Part shown: piece after piece, positions 7,691-17,548 of the stretch | How the letters are laid out: the number at the start of each line of letters is the position of its first letter | Numbering within the stretch: the stretch's first letter is position 1 | Notes under the pieces: model-generated | Database searches by the model: none | Seen by the model: the letters and a program-made list of their open reading frames with translations, nothing else | Told to the model about the DNA's origin: nothing | Assembly (NCBI GenBank): GCA_050633705.1 | Contig: JBOEGZ010000002.1 | Location: 1 to 64,000, forward strand | Direction: 5' to 3' | DNA: 64,000 nt | DNA from: JAJFHI01 sp050633705 | GTDB taxonomy: Bacteria > Pseudomonadota > Alphaproteobacteria > Rhizobiales > Hyphomicrobiaceae | Translations under genes and position numbers: made by a program

Positions 7691-7945
7691 TCTGGCCTGA
7701 TCACCCAGAAAACGCGACCCCAAGACCACAGGTTGACGACGAAAACTACAATTATCGGATTTATTCACCGACAAACCTGATTTGGGTGACTTCCCGGGCC
7801 ACAAACTCACCCTAATTTCCGACGACACAAAATGAGGCGTTTCGAAACGTGAAATGTGCAATTCCAAAGCGAATTGTACAAAATTCGACGCTGACCTGGT
7901 CCCGTCATCTATGTTGACGGATAATATGGGGGAAAACGCCGGTTC

Positions 7946-10036
7946 ATGTCACGGACAGATCATTGGCAAAATCAGACAACGATGGGCCCTAATATGGCGC
8001 AGATGTCAGAGCATGCCACGAATCTGCCCGTTGCCGTTGCTACCCCACCGACCTCGCGTCCAATCATGCCAACCGAAAACCGCTCGACGGCCTTCCGAAA
8101 AGCCCGCATTCACACCTGGCTTGTGCGCTTGCTTCGCTTGGCATTCCCAATCGCCACGGCTTGCGCTGCAGGGCTATATATCGTTTCAGCCCTCAAAACA
8201 TCTGGCTGGGGACAAATTGCAGCGCAACTTCCCATTCCCAAAATCTCGGCTGAAAACCTGACGATGGACAATCCCAAATATACGGGCTTTGCCAAGGACG
8301 GTGGCTCCTACGTCATTTCAGCGGCAACCGCCCAGCAGGATTTTGACAACACAAACTTCATCAAGCTTGAGACCATAAAAGGGGAGATGCTTGATGGAAA
8401 AAAGAATAAAACCGTTTTGGTGGCAACGCGCGGCACCTTCAACACCAAGAAAAATATTCTGGTCATGCGGGATGGGATCAACATTACATCTCAAGACGGC
8501 ATGCGCGCAATATTAAAGACAGCAACCGTGCGAACCAAAACTGGCCTCGTCACAACCAACGACCCTGTAAAAGTCTCGATGCCAGCAGGTCGCATTGACG
8601 CTGACAAAATGCGACTTAATCGCAAGACTCAAGAAGTGTCATTTCAAGATAATGTTGTGGCGCGCCTAACGCCGAAAACAAATAAGCAAAATGCACCGGT
8701 AAAACCCGATACAAAAACCACCGCCCCCCTCGTTGGCGGTTCGAATGCACCGATCGATATTACTGCCAATCGCCTTGACGTCGACGACCAAAATGCAACC
8801 GCGGTGTTTGTCGGTCGTGTCAGAGCCGTCCAGGATGAGGCAACGTTGACGACCAAGCAACTCGATATTGAATATGAAAACAAAAACCAATCTGCCAGTA
8901 ACGGAGCAAACGCTCGTGCAGCACCTTCAACGGCAACAGGCCAGGCAGCAAAAGTTCGCCGCATCATTGCACGCTATCCTGTTTTGATGACGCAAGGCGC
9001 TGATCAACAGGTCACCAGCCAAAGCGCTGACTTCGACGCCATCAATGAAACGGCTTTGTTGATCGGAAAGGTCGTCATGATTGCTGGAGCCGACCGTCGG
9101 GCTCTTGCGGATCGCGTAGAACTGGATTCCAGGGCTGATACGGCATTGTTGGTCGGTAATGTTGTTGTCAAACAAGGCATTAACGAGTTGCGCGGCCATC
9201 GCTTGTTCGTTGATCGCCAGGCTGGACGCACAAGACTAACCTCACCTGCTGGTTCTGGCGGCAAACCCGGCCGGATCTATGCCAACTTCGCAGCCGGTGA
9301 TCCTAAAACGCCGGCGCCAACACCGACCCCCAATGCAAAAGCTGCTGGCAAGGGAAACATCTTCGCGTTCAAAACGACACCTGGCGCACCGGTTGAAATT
9401 GACGCCAACAGCCTGGCTGTTGACGACAAAGCCAAGACTGCGGTTTTCACAGGCAACGTTCATGCGCGTCAGGGAGCGTTTCTCATTCGCACCGCTCGCC
9501 TGGCGGCGACCTATACCGGTTCTGCACAACTCGGTGATCCCAGCGCTAAGCCAACTGCCGCCAACAAGCAAAAGACTTCGACCAATCTGACGCGTGTACA
9601 GGCCAAAGGCAAAGTCATCATTACCTCCGAGAATGGTCAAAAGGCATCGGGAGATTGGGCAGACTTCAACATCAAAAACAACACCGTCCACCTTGGCGGC
9701 GACGTTGTCTTAACCCAAGAGAAAAACATCATTCGAGGCTCACGTCTCAGCATTGACATGACGACCGGTCGCAGCGTCATCGACACCGACCCAAACAATA
9801 CATCAGGTGGTTGGGCCTCTAGCCTGCGCGATGGCAACGGAGCCACCCAAAACCTTCCTCAAAATGTCCAGATTCGCGGTGGACGCCCAAGGGCCGTGTT
9901 CTATCCCAGCCAACTGCAAGGCAAGAACAAAAATAAAAAATCAAAAAGTTCAACAAACAATCGATCGTCGTCTGGCAGCCGCCAACTTCGAAAACCCACA
10001 TCGGAAGCCAGCAGTTGGGCACCGGTTTCTCAATAA
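7946..10036 (+). CDS. LptC-LptA fusion, LPS transport bridge
   Basis: This 696-residue protein joins two LPS-export components that are normally separate. Residues 1-58 are cytoplasmic, 60-82 form one membrane helix, and 95-240 form an LptC-like periplasmic beta-jellyroll. Two LptA/OstA-type domains follow: 268-445 (opening PIDITANRLDVDDQNATAVF) and 480-615 (opening PVEIDANSLAVDDKAKTAVF). These openings are near copies of each other, so the LptA part is internally duplicated. A Pro/Thr-rich linker (452-470) separates them, and the tail is Lys/Ser-rich. Known Lpt biology would make this a membrane-anchored bridge carrying LPS from the LptB ATPase complex to the outer membrane. GGGGGA lies before the ATG; downstream in-frame ATGs are possible starts. 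lptB and rpoN follow. Confidence 0.85.
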   Translation: MSRTDHWQNQTTMGPNMAQMSEHATNLPVAVATPPTSRPIMPTENRSTAFRKARIHTWLVRLLRLAFPIATACAAGLYIVSALKTSGWGQIAAQLPIPKISAENLTMDNPKYTGFAKDGGSYVISAATAQQDFDNTNFIKLETIKGEMLDGKKNKTVLVATRGTFNTKKNILVMRDGINITSQDGMRAILKTATVRTKTGLVTTNDPVKVSMPAGRIDADKMRLNRKTQEVSFQDNVVARLTPKTNKQNAPVKPDTKTTAPLVGGSNAPIDITANRLDVDDQNATAVFVGRVRAVQDEATLTTKQLDIEYENKNQSASNGANARAAPSTATGQAAKVRRIIARYPVLMTQGADQQVTSQSADFDAINETALLIGKVVMIAGADRRALADRVELDSRADTALLVGNVVVKQGINELRGHRLFVDRQAGRTRLTSPAGSGGKPGRIYANFAAGDPKTPAPTPTPNAKAAGKGNIFAFKTTPGAPVEIDANSLAVDDKAKTAVFTGNVHARQGAFLIRTARLAATYTGSAQLGDPSAKPTAANKQKTSTNLTRVQAKGKVIITSENGQKASGDWADFNIKNNTVHLGGDVVLTQEKNIIRGSRLSIDMTTGRSVIDTDPNNTSGGWASSLRDGNGATQNLPQNVQIRGGRPRAVFYPSQLQGKNKNKKSKSSTNNRSSSGSRQLRKPTSEASSWAPVSQ

Positions 10037-10243
10037 TCTCAATGCAATATTGATTGTCGATAACAAGCGAATATTGTCATCCGTTGGGCCGTTATAGACG
10101 TATATTTCTCCAACCTGCGACCAACGGCGTCTGTGTCTGGCCCCTAAATGGTCTACAACTAAGGTTATCTGGAGCAAAATTGCAGCCCAGTCTGGGCAAT
10201 CGGCCCACTTGGTCCAAGACAACGAATACGATGGAGCAGCTAC

Positions 10244-11143
10244 GTGAGGATCCTCCCCATTGGATCAAAACTGATGTCGTCGGCTTTCGGGCAATCCGAA
10301 GGACGTGCGAACTCAGCAAATCACGAACCGGGCTTTGCAAATTATCCAGATCCCCACTCCAACATGCCAGCCCACCTTGATCGGACCATGGAATTCGATG
10401 AGGAGATGGGCGCTGAAGACTGGTTAACGATCACCAACGTTCAAAAAACCTACAAAAAAAGAAAAGTCGTAAAAGGTGTAAGTCTTTCCGTTCGGCGTGG
10501 AGAATCTGTTGGATTGCTTGGCCCCAATGGTGCCGGCAAGACAACAGTGTTTTATATGATAACTGGGCTTGTCCCAGCCGATGCCGGTCGCATTACCATC
10601 GATGGTCAGGACGTCACCACTTTACCCATGTATCGCCGCGCCCGTCTGGGCATTGGATATTTGCCGCAGGAGGCCTCGATTTTTCGAGGCCTGACGGTCG
10701 AGCAAAACATTATGGCGGTGCTTGAACTTGTTGAGCCCAACAAACGTAAACGGCACGAACAACTTGATCAGTTGCTTGAAGAGTTTCGCATCAGCGACCG
10801 GCGCAAACTGCCCTCAATTGCGCTTTCTGGTGGCGAACGCAGGCGCTGTGAAATTGCCCGCGCCCTAGCGTCGCGTCCTGCGTTTATGTTGTTGGACGAA
10901 CCCTTTGCTGGCGTTGATCCGTTGGCTGTCGGTGATATCCAGCAATTGGTTCGTCACTTGACGGAACGCGGCATTGGCGTTCTCATAACGGACCACAACG
11001 TGCGTGAAACGTTAAGTCTCGTAGAAAGAGCCTATGTGATATATGAGGGTCAAGTTCTTACACAAGGTAACCCTTCGGAAATCATATCGAACGAAGAAGT
11101 TCGCAGGGTCTACCTTGGAGATATGTTCGTTAACGGGCGTTGA
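10244..11143 (+). CDS. lptB: LPS export ABC transporter ATPase
   Basis: LptB powers extraction of LPS from the inner membrane, working with LptF/G and the LptC bridge encoded upstream. Walker A is GPNGAGKTT (93-101 from the first GTG), the signature is LSGGERRR, Walker B is FMLLDEPF with the LptB-typical continuation AGVDPLAV, and the switch His lies in ITDHNVRE. The family is usually about 240 residues; the frame from GTG 10244 gives 299, with an extra N-terminal stretch of about 55 residues. Later starts at ATG 10364 or 10388 are possible, and none has a clear ribosome binding site. rpoN follows after about 45 bases, the usual alphaproteobacterial order. Confidence 0.93.
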   Translation: MRILPIGSKLMSSAFGQSEGRANSANHEPGFANYPDPHSNMPAHLDRTMEFDEEMGAEDWLTITNVQKTYKKRKVVKGVSLSVRRGESVGLLGPNGAGKTTVFYMITGLVPADAGRITIDGQDVTTLPMYRRARLGIGYLPQEASIFRGLTVEQNIMAVLELVEPNKRKRHEQLDQLLEEFRISDRRKLPSIALSGGERRRCEIARALASRPAFMLLDEPFAGVDPLAVGDIQQLVRHLTERGIGVLITDHNVRETLSLVERAYVIYEGQVLTQGNPSEIISNEEVRRVYLGDMFVNGR

Positions 11144-11188
11144 TTATACCTAGCCGCTCAATATCGAATGCGGTGTAAGGGTCCAGCA

Positions 11189-12736
11189 ATGGCGCTTTCA
11201 GTTAAATTAGACATCCGACAAGGCCAGCAGTTGGTGATGACACCCCAGCTGCAACAGGCCATTCGGCTATTGCAGCTGTCCAATATGGAGCTCACGCAAT
11301 ACGTCGAAACAGAGCTTGAACGCAATCCTCTTCTTGAGCGCGATGAAACGTCTGAAGGTCGCGCCGAGGGCTCTGGTGAAGCCATGCCAAATTCGGATGA
11401 AAAATCGGAGCGCTCAGCGGCCAGCGAAACAAGCGCCAAAGAGGGCGAAACGGCCCTCAACCTCGATCAACCCGTAGCAGACCCAACCTCGACCCTCGAT
11501 ACGGCCTACGATAATGTTTACTCTGATGGGCCGTCGTCAGGCGCGGGGCTGGATTCAGGTTGGTCAAACATGCGCACCCAGACGCGCAATTTTTCCGATG
11601 ACGAAAATAATCTTGAAGCTTACGTCGCTGAAAACTTATCGCTCAAAGATCACCTCTTAAACCAAATGGTGTTGGTGCTGACTGAGCCTGCTGAGCGCAT
11701 TATCGGGCAATACCTCATCGACCTTGTTGATGACGCGGGATATGTTCCGGCAAACCTCGAACAACTGGCTGGCAAGCTCGGCGCATCTGAAGAGATGATT
11801 GAAAACGTCATCAAACAGATGCAGACATTTGATCCACCCGGGGTCTTTGCACGCTCACTGTCTGAATGTCTGGCGCTGCAGTTAAAAGAGCAAAACAGGT
11901 ATGACCCACAAATCGCCAACCTGCTGGACAATTTGGACCTATTGGCAAGCCATAAAATATCAGCCCTAAAGAAAGCTGTTGGCGTCGATATGGACGAAAT
12001 CTCGGAGATGATCTCCGAGATCAAAACGCTCAATCCAAAACCAGGCTTGAAGTTTGGTTTTGTTCAAGTTCAACCTGCCATTCCTGACGTATTAGTGCGC
12101 TCAGCATCAGATGGAAGTTGGATTGTTGAGTTGAATAACGACACGCTTCCGCGCGTACTCGTCAATCGTCAGTACTACACGCGCGTTTCTAAGTCGGCCA
12201 ACGACGAACAAGAAAAGGATTACCTGGTCGAATGCCTACAAACGGCAAACTGGCTTGCCAAAAGCCTTGATCAGCGTGCCCGCACCATCTTGCGTGTTGC
12301 CGAAGAGATTGTCCGCCAACAAGACGGTTTCTTTACATATGGCGTTCAGCACTTACGTCCGTTAAATTTAAAGACGGTAGCTGACGCAATCTCAATGCAT
12401 GAGTCGACAGTGTCCAGAGTGACGTCAAATAAGTATATGGCGACACCACGCGGCATCTTCGAACTCAAATACTTCTTTACCTCTGCGATCGCTTCGGCGA
12501 CGGACGGCGAAGCCCATTCTTCGGAATCTGTGCGCCACCGGATCAAACAACTGATCGACGGCGAAACCGCCAAGGCTGTTTTGTCCGACGACAAAATCGT
12601 TGAAAAACTGAAATTGGATGGTATCGATATCGCGCGACGCACAGTTGCAAAGTACCGCGAAGCGATGCGCATTCCGTCTTCTGTGCAACGTCGCCGTGAG
12701 AAAAAATTATCCGATCAAATGGCAAGTACGCCCTAA
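11189..12736 (+). CDS. rpoN: RNA polymerase sigma-54 factor
   Basis: This 515-residue alternative sigma factor recognises -24/-12 promoters and needs enhancer-binding ATPases. Region I is the Gln/Leu-rich start (QGQQLVMTPQLQQAIRLLQL), followed by an acidic region II (about 50-125), the core-binding region, and the C-terminal RpoN box seen as ARRTVAKYREAMRIP. The ATG at 11189 has TAAGGG upstream and gives the standard MALSVKLDIRQ opening; a further in-frame ATG seven codons earlier is less likely. It sits between lptB and hpf, the conserved arrangement that links sigma-54 with the nitrogen PTS protein PtsN encoded further on. Confidence 0.97.
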   Translation: MALSVKLDIRQGQQLVMTPQLQQAIRLLQLSNMELTQYVETELERNPLLERDETSEGRAEGSGEAMPNSDEKSERSAASETSAKEGETALNLDQPVADPTSTLDTAYDNVYSDGPSSGAGLDSGWSNMRTQTRNFSDDENNLEAYVAENLSLKDHLLNQMVLVLTEPAERIIGQYLIDLVDDAGYVPANLEQLAGKLGASEEMIENVIKQMQTFDPPGVFARSLSECLALQLKEQNRYDPQIANLLDNLDLLASHKISALKKAVGVDMDEISEMISEIKTLNPKPGLKFGFVQVQPAIPDVLVRSASDGSWIVELNNDTLPRVLVNRQYYTRVSKSANDEQEKDYLVECLQTANWLAKSLDQRARTILRVAEEIVRQQDGFFTYGVQHLRPLNLKTVADAISMHESTVSRVTSNKYMATPRGIFELKYFFTSAIASATDGEAHSSESVRHRIKQLIDGETAKAVLSDDKIVEKLKLDGIDIARRTVAKYREAMRIPSSVQRRREKKLSDQMASTP

Positions 12737-13176
12737 GCAGGCGTGCACTATATTGCCTTCACATTGGTGAATAGGCCTCAACATAAACCAATTGCCTAGA
12801 AATGGCGTTACGCTCAAAAAAATGGTGTTGCGTTCAAATCGGTTGATTATCGCCCGTGCAAAGTTATGCCCAAGTCATCAAATACGAGGCGCAACTTCGA
12901 AATCTTGCCAAACCAACGTTCTATGATGCCCAACTAACAGGGTTTGTACGATGTTAAATTTTAGGTCGCAGGCGAATTGACAGCCCTAGACCCGCGCATT
13001 AGCCTTTTATGTTATGAGAACTGTCAACGGCAGCGCACCATTTAGAAATTTTTGTCGGCTGCAAAGCCAACGAATGATTGCTCGCATTGTTGCACCATTT
13101 TTCTCTTGCGATTGAACGAGATAATCCACATCGCCATAACTTTTGAATATAGCTCAAACTAAGCGAAGGTACGCGA
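12737..13176. other. rpoN-hpf intergenic region
   Basis: This 440-base stretch is AT-rich and holds no ORF with protein-like composition. No clear terminator, tRNA or repeat is seen. It presumably carries the hpf promoter; I could not find a convincing -24/-12 or -35/-10 pair. Confidence 0.5.
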
Positions 13177-13782
13177 ATGACGCTGCAAGTCACCGGCAAA
13201 AATGTTGACGCCGGAAGAGCCTACAAAGACTACATCGAAGAGAAAATCGCGGCAGTGCTTGAGAAGTATATCGGGCCAGAAATTTCCGGCCATATTCGCT
13301 TGGAAAAAGAGCGCATCATGTTTCGGACGAATTGTTCGATAAGACTGCGCACAGGGATTTTATTGGAAGCTCACGGCGAAGGCGCCGATGCCTATGCCAG
13401 CGCCGATGCAGCCGTAGATCGTTTGGAGAAGCGGGTTCGGCGCTATAAGCGACGCCTGAAAAACCACCACAATCGGGACGCCTCTCATAGCGAGATCAGT
13501 GTTGCCGCTCGAGATTACACCGTCCATGTGGATGAGACGAATACTGAGGAAAAAGATGATGATAATCCGATTATCATCGCCGAAACGGAAACAAAGCTTC
13601 ACAGCCTAGCGGTCAGCGAAGCTGTGATGAGGTTGGATTTGTCTGAAGATCCAGTTTTGATGTTCCGCAATGCGGGAAGTGGAGAAATAAACGTCGTTTA
13701 CCGTAGACCGGACGGGAATATTGGATGGATTGATCCAAATGACAGCAGAACAAGTGGAATTTCAGAAAACGCAACAAGTTAA
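13177..13782 (+). CDS. hpf: Long-form ribosome hibernation promoting factor
   Basis: This 201-residue protein binds the 30S subunit and dimerises ribosomes in stationary phase. The N-terminal HPF/YfiA domain (1-100) has MTLQVTGKNVDAGRAYKDYI and the family stretch EAHGEGADAYASADAAVDRL-EKRVRRYKRRLK. A charged linker follows (110-130), and the C-terminal dimerisation domain shows the D-P-V-L-M-F-R-N-A-G-S-G-E motif with VVYRRPDGNIGWIDP. Having both domains makes it the long form, which forms 100S ribosomes on its own. GAAGG precedes the ATG. It follows rpoN and precedes ptsN, the conserved order. Confidence 0.95.
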   Translation: MTLQVTGKNVDAGRAYKDYIEEKIAAVLEKYIGPEISGHIRLEKERIMFRTNCSIRLRTGILLEAHGEGADAYASADAAVDRLEKRVRRYKRRLKNHHNRDASHSEISVAARDYTVHVDETNTEEKDDDNPIIIAETETKLHSLAVSEAVMRLDLSEDPVLMFRNAGSGEINVVYRRPDGNIGWIDPNDSRTSGISENATS

Positions 13783-14054
13783 CCACAAGACGCGAGAATT
13801 AGGCTTGCTAGCTGGCCAAAGTTGAACTACTTGCATCGCCACAGCAACAAAGTGTTAGTTTTGTTGCGTTTTGCAGAAGGGCCAATACGGCCTGAAATGT
13901 TATAGTACTGATTCAAGTATGCCGCAGTGCGCACACGTCAGTTGAGCGTTAATTAAATTGAGGACTTGGTCTGAAACGATAAATTCTGGTCATTTCAATC
14001 GTGCCGGAGATAAAAATCTTTTCAGCTAATCAATACGGGTGGGACGGTGACATT

Positions 14055-14519
14055 ATGGAATTGAGCGACCTTCTCGTGCCAGACGGGATTATTGATGCCC
14101 TGTCGGCCAAAAGTAAAAAGCAAGCCTTACAAGAGCTGGCAGCACGTGCCGCAGAAGTCACTGGCTTAAACGCGCGCGAGATCTTCGATACGCTATTGCA
14201 GCGTGAACGGCTGGGTTCAACTGGCTTGGGACGCGGCATCGCAATTCCGCACGTAAAATTCCGCGAACTCGATTCTATCGTTTGTTTGTTCGCACGCTTA
14301 GAGACACCCATCGATTTTGAAGCGCTTGATAACGAGCCGGTTGATTTGGTGTTTGTATTGTTAGCACCAGAACATGCCAGCGGTGATCACCTCAAAGCCT
14401 TGGCGCGCATCTCACGTCTCGTTCGTGAACCGGCTATTCTTGAAAGCCTGAGAAATGCACGCGACAAGGATCACTTGCGCGATTTGCTCACCCTTCCAGC
14501 AGCCTCACACGCCGCATAG
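14055..14519 (+). CDS. ptsN: PTS IIA-like nitrogen-regulatory protein
   Basis: PtsN (EIIA-Ntr) receives phosphate from the nitrogen PTS and controls potassium transport and other regulatory targets rather than sugar uptake. The phosphorylated residue is His66 in GRGIAIPHVKF when the ATG at 14055 is used, giving the usual 154 residues. The open frame extends to a GTG at 14001, but that extension has no family match. The fold opens with the standard LSDLLVPDGIIDALSAKSKK. It closes the rpoN-hpf-ptsN group and has its own terminator. Confidence 0.95.
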   Translation: MELSDLLVPDGIIDALSAKSKKQALQELAARAAEVTGLNAREIFDTLLQRERLGSTGLGRGIAIPHVKFRELDSIVCLFARLETPIDFEALDNEPVDLVFVLLAPEHASGDHLKALARISRLVREPAILESLRNARDKDHLRDLLTLPAASHAA

Positions 14520-14563
14520 TCTAATAATTCCCGAGGGGACCGGCTTGGCTTTCCCAAAGACAC

Positions 14564-14594
14564 AAAGCGCAACCGTCAAACGGCTGCGCTTTTT
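14564..14594 (+). terminator. Intrinsic terminator after ptsN
   Basis: AAAGCGCAACCG (14564-14575) pairs with CGGCTGCGCTTT (14581-14592) apart from one A-C mismatch, with a five-base loop and a T tract. It ends the rpoN-hpf-ptsN transcript before convergent uppP. Confidence 0.92.
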
Positions 14595-14638
14595 GTTTGC
14601 GGCAAGAATTCACCCAGCACAATGATACCATGGTGAGG

Positions 14639-15442
14639 TTATAGAGACCCCATGCCCCATAATCCGAGTATGCCGAGACTTCCAACGATGATCCGCCACC
14701 ATGCAAACAATGAAAATCCGTGTCGACTAACAAAGTCGAGCAAATAGCGAACGACGATAACGCCTGTTATAAAAGCCATAACAAAACCAATCAGAATGCT
14801 GGTTGCGTCGCTGGCATTAATCACCGACCAATTTTTATACAGGTCGTAGGCAAAAGCCCCGGCCATTGTTGGCATCGCAAGAAAAAACGAAAACTCAGCC
14901 GCCGAACGTTTGTCCGTTCCCATTAACAAGGCGCCAACAATCGTTGCCCCAGACCGCGATACGCCAGGCACCATTGCCAGACATTGGCAGACGCCGATTT
15001 TAAATGCCAGGCTGGGTGGGTAATCCATGACATCGTGAAATTTCGGCTGAAGCGCCAAGCGATCAACCCAAAGCAGGATGAACCCGCCAAGGATCAGCAT
15101 CATACAAATCAGCACCGGACTTTCAAACAGCACAGATTTTATAAAACTATGCCCCAGCGCACCGATAACTGCAGCCGGCAGGAATGCCAACAACACCCCG
15201 ATGACAAAGCGCTGCGTTTTTGGATCATATGGCAAGTCAATCAAAAGGCGCAGTATCTTTGCCGAATAAACGGACAAGATTGCGAGAATGGCCCCCAATT
15301 GAATAAGGACTTCAAATGTCTTTCCCGGTGAATTGAAACCGAGAAATTCTCCCGCCAAAAGCACATGCCCCGTTGAGGATACAGGAATGAATTCCGTCAA
15401 ACCCTCCAATAGACCAAGCAATATCACTTGCCAAACTGGCAT
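14639..15442 (-). CDS. uppP: Undecaprenyl-diphosphatase
   Basis: This integral membrane enzyme (BacA/UppP type) converts undecaprenyl diphosphate to the monophosphate carrier for peptidoglycan and polysaccharide synthesis. The two catalytic motifs are present: EGLTEFIPVSSTGH near the N-terminus and PGVSRSGATI in the second half. About eight hydrophobic segments are visible. The ATG at 15442 gives 267 residues, the usual length, and has GGTGAGGGGGA upstream; the frame could start 15 codons earlier at TTG. It is divergent from the GST gene. Confidence 0.95.
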   Translation of the reverse strand: MPVWQVILLGLLEGLTEFIPVSSTGHVLLAGEFLGFNSPGKTFEVLIQLGAILAILSVYSAKILRLLIDLPYDPKTQRFVIGVLLAFLPAAVIGALGHSFIKSVLFESPVLICMMLILGGFILLWVDRLALQPKFHDVMDYPPSLAFKIGVCQCLAMVPGVSRSGATIVGALLMGTDKRSAAEFSFFLAMPTMAGAFAYDLYKNWSVINASDATSILIGFVMAFITGVIVVRYLLDFVSRHGFSLFAWWRIIVGSLGILGLWGMGSL

Positions 15443-15678
15443 CGGCCCCGTCCCCCTCACCAAATTTCCAACATCATCTAGCGTCAAATACGTGATGGTG
15501 ACGCTACGTTTCGACCGCTTTTAACAGAATTCGGCTCCAGGCACAGACCCAACAGGCTCCGATGAGACGACACAGACCCGACGAAGCGCTATGACAGAGG
15601 TATAGAGCGTCGTCCTGGCGCGTTGAAGATCATTGCTGTGTCTTTTGTGACAGGCCTTATGGTGGCAAACCAATCCAA

Positions 15679-16374
15679 ATGCACAAACTCACACATTTCC
15701 GCCTCTGTCCTCTCTCGCGATCCATTCGTATCGTTCTCGAAGAGTTAGACGTCCCATTTGAACTGGCAGACGAACAACCATGGCAGTTGCGTGCCGAATT
15801 TCTCAGCCTTAATCCCGCTGGCGACCTGCCGGTGTTGCAAATCACAAATGGCCCAATCCTATGCGGCAGCTATGCCATTTCCGAATACATTGCCGAAGAA
15901 ATGAAGCGTCACCCCAGAGATGGTTTGGCGGTTCCTCTATTTCCGGGCAGCCGCGAGGACCGTGCCGAAGTTCGCCGCTTGGTCGATTGGTTCCAAAACA
16001 AATGCCACCGCGAAGTCACCCGCGAATTGCTGCAAGAAAAGGTCTATTCCCAGATGCAGTCGAGTGGGAGCCGTCAACCAAACGCCGATATCATGCGCGC
16101 GATACGTGCCAATCTGCGCTACCATTTAAGCTACATCAGCTATCTTGCATACGGTCGACGCTGGTTGGCTGGTGAAGATTTATCATTTGCTGACCTTGCC
16201 GCAGCAGCCCACTTGTCAACCATCGATTATCTCGGAGAAGTCCCATGGAGCGAATACCCGGCCGTGAAAGATTATTATGTTCGGCTTAAGTCACGGCCGT
16301 CATTTCGCGCCATTCTTGCTGACCGCATTCCAGGGGCGCCAACACCGGCACACTACGCCGACTTGGATTTTTAA
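15679..16374 (+). CDS. Glutathione S-transferase family protein
   Basis: This 231-residue cytosolic protein has the thioredoxin-like N-terminal domain (1-80; FRLCPLSRSIRIVLEELDV, with NPAGDLPVL and the GSYAISEYI glutathione gamma-Glu site) and an all-helical C-terminal domain with WLAGEDLSFADLAAAAHLS. Ser/Cys at the start of helix 1 (CPLS) could contact the glutathione thiol. Substrate is unknown. It lies 13 bases before queG and may be co-transcribed; the uppP-GST-queG neighbourhood recurs in Hyphomicrobiales. Confidence 0.88.
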   Translation: MHKLTHFRLCPLSRSIRIVLEELDVPFELADEQPWQLRAEFLSLNPAGDLPVLQITNGPILCGSYAISEYIAEEMKRHPRDGLAVPLFPGSREDRAEVRRLVDWFQNKCHREVTRELLQEKVYSQMQSSGSRQPNADIMRAIRANLRYHLSYISYLAYGRRWLAGEDLSFADLAAAAHLSTIDYLGEVPWSEYPAVKDYYVRLKSRPSFRAILADRIPGAPTPAHYADLDF

Positions 16375-16387
16375 AATCTAACGCGTC

Positions 16388-17548
16388 ATGTCAGAACTCA
16401 ACACAAATCAGACCAGACCAACAAAGTCCGATCGACTGAGGAACAAGCTTGCCAATGAAGCAAACCGCCTTGGTTTCGATAGCATGCGCATTACGCCGCC
16501 TGACCGCATCGCCGCTGCAGGCGCCCGGCTCGATCGCTTTATTGCGGCGGGCAACCATGGCGACATGACCTGGATGGCCGAAACCGCTGACCGTCGTCGC
16601 AACCCGCAAGCTTTATGGCCAAACGCGAGATCAGCGATCGTTGTTGCCATGAATTATGCCCCCGACGAAAACCCAATGGAGCTTTTGGAGCAGCCAACAA
16701 GCGCGGCTATTTCTGTCTATGCCCGGGGTAAGGATTATCATGACATTCTCAAAGGCAAGCTCAAACAACTTGCCGGTTTACTTGCAAAAGAAACCAACGC
16801 CGATGTCAAAGTGTTCGTCGACACCGCACCACTGATGGAAAAACCTTTGGCTCAGGCAGCAGGCGTTGGATGGCAAGGAAAACACACAAATCTTGTGTCG
16901 CGCTCACATGGATCCTGGCTTTTTCTTGGTGTCATCTTATCGGCCGCCGAGCTTGAACCTGATGAGCCTGAAATTGATCATTGTGGCAGCTGCAGCGCTT
17001 GCCTTGATGTTTGCCCGACGGATGCATTCCCAGCGCCCTATCAGCTTGATGCACGCCGCTGCATCGCCTATCTGACGATTGAATACAAAGGCCATATCGA
17101 CGAAGAGTTTCGCAAACCAATCGCCAATCGTGTATTTGGGTGTGATGATTGCCTTGCAGTTTGTCCCTGGAACAAGTTTGCCCAGCAGGCTAACGAAACG
17201 AGATTTGCAGCCAGAATGTCGACCGACGCTCCAGCGCTGAGCCACATCATTACCCTCGACGATAGAAACTTTCGCAAAGAATTTGCTGGCACACCGGTCA
17301 AACGCACGGGTCGCGACCGTGTCGTACGCAATGCTCTCATTGCCGCCGGTAACTCCGCAGACGCTAGCCTGCGCGATGTCATCGTTGCACGTCTTGGTGA
17401 TACCTCGGCACTCGTGCGAGCTATGGCCGTTTGGGCCCTGGCGCAATTGTGTGATGGCGAAGACATCGCCAAGCTTTATAAGATTCATGGCTCACGTGAG
17501 CCCGATAGCTATGTCGCTGCGGAATGGCAACAGGCAGTCTCGCAATGA
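16388..17548 (+). CDS. queG: Epoxyqueuosine reductase
   Basis: QueG carries out the last step of queuosine synthesis in the wobble base of tRNA, reducing epoxyqueuosine with cobalamin and two 4Fe-4S clusters. The cluster motifs are CGSCSACLDVCP (Cys199, 202, 205, 209) and CDDCLAVCP (Cys252, 255, 259). The cobalamin-domain acid is in FVDTAPLMEKPLA (Asp145). HEAT-like helices for tRNA binding lie after residue 310. Length is 386, as expected. It overlaps the next gene by four bases (ATGA), so the two are translationally coupled. Confidence 0.95.
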   Translation: MSELNTNQTRPTKSDRLRNKLANEANRLGFDSMRITPPDRIAAAGARLDRFIAAGNHGDMTWMAETADRRRNPQALWPNARSAIVVAMNYAPDENPMELLEQPTSAAISVYARGKDYHDILKGKLKQLAGLLAKETNADVKVFVDTAPLMEKPLAQAAGVGWQGKHTNLVSRSHGSWLFLGVILSAAELEPDEPEIDHCGSCSACLDVCPTDAFPAPYQLDARRCIAYLTIEYKGHIDEEFRKPIANRVFGCDDCLAVCPWNKFAQQANETRFAARMSTDAPALSHIITLDDRNFRKEFAGTPVKRTGRDRVVRNALIAAGNSADASLRDVIVARLGDTSALVRAMAVWALAQLCDGEDIAKLYKIHGSREPDSYVAAEWQQAVSQ

